A DNA stretch of 64,000 nucleotides from JACJWR01 sp963842975 (GTDB lineage Bacteria; Actinomycetota; Actinomycetes; S36-B12; UBA10799): assembly GCA_963842975.1 (NCBI GenBank), contig CAWJIH010000004.1:62001-126000 (forward strand), read 5' to 3'. A program made the position numbers and the translations under genes. Under the pieces are notes generated by a model, which saw nothing but the letters and a program-made list of their open reading frames with translations, searched no databases and was not told the origin of the DNA. This document shows, piece by piece, positions 59,054 through 64,000 of the stretch; within the stretch, counting starts at the first letter, position 1, and every line of letters begins with the position of its first letter.

Positions 59054-60624
59054 GGCAGATCCAAAGCTTTGAGCCCGGCGGCTCCAGACGGCACTCCGAG
59101 GGCGGATTCGGCGGCCTCAAGCAGGAACTTGTCGCGGTGCTCCATCGCGGGGAGTTCGATCGGGTAGACCCCGTCGAAACACGCCCGGCACAAGTCGTCC
59201 GAGGCCACCCGGGTTGCGTCGACTAGGCCGGCCAGCGAAATGTAGCCGAGCGAATCGGCGCCGATCGAGTCACGGATCTCGTCGTCGGTCATCCCGTTGG
59301 CGATCAACTCTGCTCGGGTGGCGAAGTCGATGCCGTAGAAGCACGGCCACTTCACCGGCGGTGAGGAGATCCGCACATGCACCTCCCGGGCGCCGGCCTC
59401 GCGCAGCATCTTGACGATGGCACGTTGGGTGTTGCCGCGCACGATCGAATCATCGACTACCACGAGTCGCTTGCCCCGGATCACCTCCTTCAGCGGGTTC
59501 AGTTTCAGCCGGATGCCCAGTTGCCGCAGCGTTTGCGAAGGGGAGATGAAGGTGCGGCCGACGTAGGCGTTCTTCACCAAACCCTGGGCGAAGGGAATGC
59601 CGGAGGCCTGGGCATAGCCCACGGCGCCGGGGGTACCGGAATCTGGCACCGGGATCACGATGTCGGCCTCAGATGGATGCTCGATGGCCAGTCGCCGCCC
59701 GACACCGACCCGGATCGCGTGGACGCTTTGCCCGGTGAGCATCGAATCCGGACGGGCGAGGTAGACGTACTCGAACAGGCAGTGCTTGGGTGCGGCGGGT
59801 GCGAAGATGCGGGAACGCACCCCGGAGGCGTCGATGGTCACCAATTCGCCGGGCTCGATTTCACGCACGAAGGTGGCCCCGACAATGTCCAGCGCTGCGG
59901 TCTCGCTGGCCACCACCCAGCCGCTAGCGAGGCGGCCCAGCACCAGCGGCCGGATTCCCTGCGGGTCCCGGGCCGCGTACAGCGTCGACTCATCCATGAA
60001 CACCAGCGAGAAGGCGCCGGCGACGCGGCGTAGCTCTTCGCCAGCTGCCTCCTCCAGGCTGAGGCTCGGATGGGCTGCCAGCATGGCGGTGAGCAGTTCG
60101 GTATCGCTGGTGGCGAGGTCGATGTCGCCCAACGGGAGTTCGGGGCCGGAGGTCCGCAGATCCTCGACGATTTCCGCCAATTCGGCGGTGTTGGTGAGGT
60201 TGCCATTGTGGGCCAGGGCCATGTGGCCGGTGGCGGTGCCGCGGAAGGTGGGCTGGGCGTTCGCCCAGGTGCTCGATCCGGTGGTGGAATAGCGCGAGTG
60301 CCCCACGGCCACATAGCCGGGCATCGACTCCAGCGCCGATTCGTTGAACACCTGGCTGACTAGACCCATGTCCTTGTAGACCAGGATGCGCTTGCCGTCG
60401 GACACCGCAATACCAGCCGATTCTTGGCCACGGTGCTGCAACGCGTACAGCCCGAAGTAGGTGAGTTTGGCAACTTCTTCCCCAGGTGCCCACACTCCGA
60501 ATACGCCGCAGGCATCCTGCGGGCCCTTCTCCCCAGGGAGGAGATCGTGCGAGAGTCGACCATCGCCGCGCGCCACCCGGCCAGTGTACGCACCGCGATC
60601 ATGTGGTGCGGTCGCAGCGGCCAA
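59050..60624 (-). CDS. purF: Amidophosphoribosyltransferase
   Basis: A 524-aa PurF, which makes phosphoribosylamine from PRPP and glutamine. The propeptide ends before DACGVFGVWAPGEEVAKLTY, whose Cys is the Ntn nucleophile after cleavage. The phosphoribosyltransferase motif is RLVVVDDSIVRGNTQR. The [4Fe-4S] cysteines of the B. subtilis-type enzyme are seen in KHCLFEYVYLARPD and the CRACFDGVYPIELP pattern near the C-terminus. First gene of the purF-purM pair. The start is not certain because the first 25 residues are variable. Confidence 0.94.
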   Translation of the reverse strand: MAAATAPHDRGAYTGRVARGDGRLSHDLLPGEKGPQDACGVFGVWAPGEEVAKLTYFGLYALQHRGQESAGIAVSDGKRILVYKDMGLVSQVFNESALESMPGYVAVGHSRYSTTGSSTWANAQPTFRGTATGHMALAHNGNLTNTAELAEIVEDLRTSGPELPLGDIDLATSDTELLTAMLAAHPSLSLEEAAGEELRRVAGAFSLVFMDESTLYAARDPQGIRPLVLGRLASGWVVASETAALDIVGATFVREIEPGELVTIDASGVRSRIFAPAAPKHCLFEYVYLARPDSMLTGQSVHAIRVGVGRRLAIEHPSEADIVIPVPDSGTPGAVGYAQASGIPFAQGLVKNAYVGRTFISPSQTLRQLGIRLKLNPLKEVIRGKRLVVVDDSIVRGNTQRAIVKMLREAGAREVHVRISSPPVKWPCFYGIDFATRAELIANGMTDDEIRDSIGADSLGYISLAGLVDATRVASDDLCRACFDGVYPIELPAMEHRDKFLLEAAESALGVPSGAAGLKALDLP

Positions 60625-60655
60625 CTGGAGTGCGACACCTCACGTATGCGGTGCG

Positions 60656-61708
60656 TCACACCCCGGTGACATTGAGTTCGACTAGGTCTCCCGGCGCAGG
60701 TGTAGTGGCCCCGGCGAGCATCCGCGACATCACCTCGGCGCCGTTGGCGAGTCTGATTTTGAGCAGCACGTCGTGGCCGTGATACGACAAGTCGGCCACG
60801 GTCGCGCTGGTGGCAACGTCCGCGCCGGAGTTGGTCCGGTCGGTGGTGCTGGCTCGGGCGTGAACGTGTTCCGGCCGCAGCATTGCCACGCCGGCGCTGG
60901 CATCGAAGGGCACCCCGGGCGGCAACTCTCCCAGCACGCAGGCATAGGTGCCGCGAGAGGTGCGATCGGCTGGCAGCAAGTTGCAGTCGCCGAGGAACAC
61001 TGCAAGGTCTTGATCCACCGGATGTTCGTAGATCCGCCTGGGTGGTGCCGCCTGCACTATCCGCCCGTCGCGCAGCACAGCGACCTCGTCGGCTGCCGAG
61101 AGGGCCTCATCCTGATCGTGGGTCACCAGCAACGCGGTGGCGTCACAGGCTTTCAGAGCTGTGATCACCTCGGTACGGACGTTGGCCCGTAGCGAGACAT
61201 CCAATGCGGAGAAGGGCTCGTCCAGCAGCACCACGTCTGGGGCAGGCGCCAGGGCCCGCGCCAGCGCCACCCGCTGCTGCATGCCCCCGGACAGTTCGTG
61301 CGGTTTGGCCTTCGCCATCCCCGGCAGGCCGACGAGTTCCAGCAGTTCGTCGACGCGCGCCGAACGGCCCCGCCGGGGCAGGCCGAAGCCGATGTTTCCG
61401 GCCACGTCCAGGTGGGGGAAAAGCGCACCCTCCTGTGGCACGATGCCGACCCGCCGACGTTCTGGCGCCACCCAGGTGGCGGCGCCGTTGGCGCTGGCTC
61501 CGGCCACAGCACGGCCAGCCACGAGCACCTCACCAGATGTGGGTCGGAGGAATCCGGCAATCACTCGCAGCAAGGTGGACTTGCCGCAGCCGCTTGATCC
61601 GAGCACTGCGGTCAGGGTGCCGGTGGCCACGGTCAAGTTGATGTCGTGGAGCACCTCTGCGCCGTCGTATCCCGCGCTCACTGCGCGCACCTCCACGCCG
61701 GGTGTCAC
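60656..61708 (-). CDS. fbpC: Fe(III)-type ABC transporter ATP-binding protein
   Basis: A 350-aa importer ATPase with Walker A LGSSGCGKSTLLRVIAGF, signature LSGGMQQRVALARALAPA, Walker B VVLLDEPFSALD and H-loop LVTHDQDEALSAAD, followed by a C-terminal TOBE domain (about 280-350). The length and TOBE domain fit FbpC/PotA-type systems. Start overlaps the permease stop (ATGA). Third gene of the fbpABC set. Confidence 0.9.
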   Translation of the reverse strand: MTPGVEVRAVSAGYDGAEVLHDINLTVATGTLTAVLGSSGCGKSTLLRVIAGFLRPTSGEVLVAGRAVAGASANGAATWVAPERRRVGIVPQEGALFPHLDVAGNIGFGLPRRGRSARVDELLELVGLPGMAKAKPHELSGGMQQRVALARALAPAPDVVLLDEPFSALDVSLRANVRTEVITALKACDATALLVTHDQDEALSAADEVAVLRDGRIVQAAPPRRIYEHPVDQDLAVFLGDCNLLPADRTSRGTYACVLGELPPGVPFDASAGVAMLRPEHVHARASTTDRTNSGADVATSATVADLSYHGHDVLLKIRLANGAEVMSRMLAGATTPAPGDLVELNVTGV

Positions 61709-63306
61709 ACCCTCACCTCCAGGTCTGCTGCGGTCTGTGCTGGATCATCATCGTGGGACCGTCCCTTGTGCGCATCACCATTGTGCCGTCCGGTGTTGGA
61801 TACCACCCGCGAAAGCCAGAAGGCGGGGATCGAGGCCAGGAGCAGCAGGGTGGCGGCGTAGGGCGCGGCGGCGGCGTAGTTCGCGACTTCGGTGTTGCGC
61901 CAGATCTGGGTGGCGAGGGTCTCCATGCCGGTGGGGCGCAGCATCAATGTGGCGGGCAGTTCCTTCATCGCGGTGAGCATGGCCAGCACCCCACCTGCGA
62001 GCACTCCGGTGGCGATCAACGGAACGGTGACGCGGGCGAAGGTTGCGATTGGCCCAAGACCCAAACTCCTGCTCTGCTGCTCAAGCACAGGTGGTACTGC
62101 GGCCATAGAGGTGCGCACGCTGCCGAGGGCTTTCGGCAAGAAGAGCACACCGTATGCGAAACCGACCACCACCACAGTCTGGTACACCGCCGGAACCACC
62201 GCCAAGGTGAAGAACACCAATGAGAGCCCCACCACAACTCCGGGCAACACGTGGCTGATGAAGGCGCCGGTCTCGGTGGCGCGCACGGCGGCGCCACGGT
62301 AGCGGGCCGCGAGGATCCCCACCGGGAGCGCCAGCACCACCGCGATTACGGCACCGATGGCCGACACCGTGATCGTGGCAGTGGCGGCCGAGACGAGGCT
62401 GGACACGTCGACGCTATTAGTGGAGGCCGAGCTAGCGAGCATCCGCAACAGCGAATAGGTGGGCACTCCGAGGGCCAGCACGGTCAGTGCCCCCAAACCG
62501 GTGAGAGCGGGCAACGCCCAGCGGCCGAGGGGCACCGGGAGGCCTTCTTTCGGGGTGCCGGCGCCAGTGCGCCACCGCTGGGCGGAACCACGAGAGGCCT
62601 GCTCGCCGAGCACAAAGACCAACGCGAGCACGATCAGCAGCAGCGCGAGCACTGCGGCGCTGGTGCGGTCGAAACTCGCACGGTAGGAGGCATAGATGGC
62701 GCGGGTGAAAGCGTCGTAGCGCATGATCGCCACGGTGCCGAAGTCGCTCAGGGTGTAGATGGCGGCCAGCAATGTCCCGGCAGTTGCAGCCGGAATCACC
62801 TGCGGCAGCCCCGCTCGACGGAAGGCCCGCCAGGGACTCGCGCCCAGGGATCGCGCGACTTCCTCCGCGCCGGCGTCGGAGGCGCGGAAGGCGGCGGCAA
62901 CCGGCAACACCACGTATGGCGTGCTCACCAAGGTGAGCACCAGCCAGGAGCCACCGAATCCGCCCATACCGGGGAACAGGGCCAGCCAGGCATAGGCGGC
63001 GACGTAGGACGGAACCGCCAGCGGCAAGGCCAGCAGCACTAGCCAGACCCGCCGCATCGGCAAGCGCGAACGGGCCACCAGCCAGGCAGCGGGAATGCCG
63101 ATCAGCACGCAACTCACCGCCACCGCCACAGTCAGGCTGAGGCTGTTCACCGCCACCTGCCAGGTTCGTGGCCGGCTGAGTACGGCCCAGATCGTTTCCC
63201 AGCCGGCGTCGGCGGTCCGGACCAGAAGGTACCCGAAAGGGATGAGCGCAATCGCCGCGCTGGCCACTGCAAGTAGCAGCAGCCAGCGTGGCGGTCGACG
63301 GCTCAT
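61705..63306 (-). CDS. fbpB: Fe(III)-type ABC transporter permease
   Basis: A 533-aa permease with about twelve segments, i.e. two fused BPD_transp_1 domains, as in FbpB. Coupling loops are EVARSLGASPWRAFRRAGLP in the first half and SRSLGLGPIATFARVTVP in the second. No further domains. It is joined to fbpC by an ATGA overlap and lies 70 bp downstream of the binding-protein gene. Confidence 0.88.
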   Translation of the reverse strand: MSRRPPRWLLLLAVASAAIALIPFGYLLVRTADAGWETIWAVLSRPRTWQVAVNSLSLTVAVAVSCVLIGIPAAWLVARSRLPMRRVWLVLLALPLAVPSYVAAYAWLALFPGMGGFGGSWLVLTLVSTPYVVLPVAAAFRASDAGAEEVARSLGASPWRAFRRAGLPQVIPAATAGTLLAAIYTLSDFGTVAIMRYDAFTRAIYASYRASFDRTSAAVLALLLIVLALVFVLGEQASRGSAQRWRTGAGTPKEGLPVPLGRWALPALTGLGALTVLALGVPTYSLLRMLASSASTNSVDVSSLVSAATATITVSAIGAVIAVVLALPVGILAARYRGAAVRATETGAFISHVLPGVVVGLSLVFFTLAVVPAVYQTVVVVGFAYGVLFLPKALGSVRTSMAAVPPVLEQQSRSLGLGPIATFARVTVPLIATGVLAGGVLAMLTAMKELPATLMLRPTGMETLATQIWRNTEVANYAAAAPYAATLLLLASIPAFWLSRVVSNTGRHNGDAHKGRSHDDDPAQTAADLEVRV

Positions 63307-63376
63307 GGTGTGGGTGCTTTCTGGGCTAGGTGGTGTGCTGCGGACCCGGCGGCGGGCCGAGCGCGCAGCTTGCGGA

Positions 63377-64000
63377 TCAGATCAGGCCGACGTCTTGCAG
63401 CATCTGCTGGGTGGCCGGCAACTCGGACAGTTTCTCAAGCGGCACCGGCGGGCCCTGCAGGGACTCCAGCGCTGGCAGGCCCTCAGCGGCATCCACTCCT
63501 GCCACTAGTGGGTATTCGTAGGTCTCGTTCGCGAAGTACTCCTGGGCTGGTGTAGCCAGCAGGTAGGCCACGAACTCGTCGGCTTCCGTCCCTGCCCCGG
63601 TGGCGAGGATGCCGGCACCCGCGACGTTCACGAGGGCGCCTGGGTCCTCCGGTTGGGAGAAGGCGATTTGGGCGCGCATGGCGTCCGCTCCCACCTCGGA
63701 GGCCTTCTCGTACCAGTAGTAGTGGTTGATCAGACCGAGTTGCACCTGGCCGTTGTTGACCGCGTCCAGAATGAGGCCGTTCTTCTCGTAGGTCTGGACG
63801 TCGTTCGCAACCAGGCCCGCAAGCCATTGCTGCGTTTCTTCGTCGCCGATCGTCAGGCGCATCGCGGTGACGAAGGACTGGAAGGAGGCGTTGGTCGGCG
63901 CGATGGCCACTTGACCATCCCACTTGGGGTCGGTGAGGTCGAGCACGGAAGTCGGGACGTCGGCGGTGGGGACCTGCTCGGAGTCGTAGGCGATCACTCG
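63377..64000 (-). CDS. fbpA: Fe(III) ABC substrate-binding protein, cut by the window edge
   Basis: The C-terminal part (about 205 residues) of a periplasmic-type iron-binding protein. LINHYYWYEKASEVGADAMR carries the Tyr pair that coordinates Fe(III) in FbpA proteins, and VNVAGAGILATGAGTEADEF, then FVAYLLATPAQEYFANETYE is the typical end. The N-terminus with its signal peptide lies beyond base 64000. It heads the fbpABC operon; any iron box would be outside the window. Confidence 0.85.
   Translation of the reverse strand, partial: RVIAYDSEQVPTADVPTSVLDLTDPKWDGQVAIAPTNASFQSFVTAMRLTIGDEETQQWLAGLVANDVQTYEKNGLILDAVNNGQVQLGLINHYYWYEKASEVGADAMRAQIAFSQPEDPGALVNVAGAGILATGAGTEADEFVAYLLATPAQEYFANETYEYPLVAGVDAAEGLPALESLQGPPVPLEKLSELPATQQMLQDVGLI

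Noticed and set aside
1..64000. CRISPR arrays, complete IS elements, prophage or rRNA
   Set aside because: No regular spacer arrays, transposase/integrase genes or rRNA sequence were recognised on either strand.

Overview
The window is high-GC, gene-dense DNA from an actinobacterium. The markers are an actinobacterial GT4 glycogen/maltose-1-phosphate synthase, a DUF3073 protein and a BldC-type regulator beside purM/purF, a mycothiol-dependent-enzyme family protein, a DUF222/HNH (13E12-type) gene and a DtxR/IdeR iron box. Genus cannot be fixed from this sequence, because there is no rRNA and most genes are family-level matches. The layout is chromosomal housekeeping. No phage, plasmid backbone, CRISPR array or complete insertion sequence was seen.

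Region by region. 0-6 kb: glycogen synthase, small acidic and SHOCT proteins, an unrecognised 503-aa protein, a pirin behind two palindromes, and an unrecognised helical protein. 6-17 kb: L,D-transpeptidase, Sua5, membrane alpha/beta-hydrolase, FUSC-like membrane protein, homocysteine methyltransferase overlapping PPK2, MFS exporter and a serine-hydrolase lipoprotein. 17-23.5 kb: tRNA-Lys, transglutaminase-like protein, a membrane EAL protein with a degenerate GGDEF, M20 amidohydrolase coupled to a YbdK-type ligase, then tRNA-Glu, tRNA-Asp and tRNA-Phe. 23.5-32.7 kb: a disrupted DUF222/HNH gene, a frameshifted arsM behind an ArsR-like box, a DUF1275 protein, a DinB-like mycothiol family protein, an HTH protein, and a SWIM/SNF2 pair.

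32.7-39.6 kb is the most distinctive part. An S-box (SAM-I) riboswitch is followed by a 32-codon leader ORF ending in a Cys-Cys ... Cys-Cys-Cys run, then hairpins. Downstream lies a sulfonate-type ABC transporter, an O-acetylhomoserine sulfhydrylase, a CoA-binding protein and a thioredoxin-NHL protein, mostly joined by ATGA overlaps. The arrangement suggests that both SAM and cysteine status are read before sulfur uptake and homocysteine synthesis are expressed.

39.6-53 kb: FNT channel; an ECF sigma factor whose C-terminus carries an anti-sigma-like Hx3Cx2C motif and a membrane segment; a divergent arsenic cluster (two arsenate reductases, arsR, acr3) with two operator-like boxes; glycerol genes (glpD, gldA); a TM2/iron-ADH pair; about 1 kb of gene debris (ABC exporter end, TetR C-terminal half); a second pirin; and an HMA-CDF transporter. 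53-64 kb: MFS exporter, Na+/H+ antiporter, minimal zincin, bfd-bfr behind an iron box, DUF3073, BldC-like protein, purF-purM and an Fe(III) ABC transporter running off the right edge.

Caution: at least six genes between 24.7 and 41.6 kb are interrupted by single-base shifts, and each can be repaired by changing the length of a short homopolymer by one. Sequencing or assembly error is therefore at least as likely as real decay for these genes.
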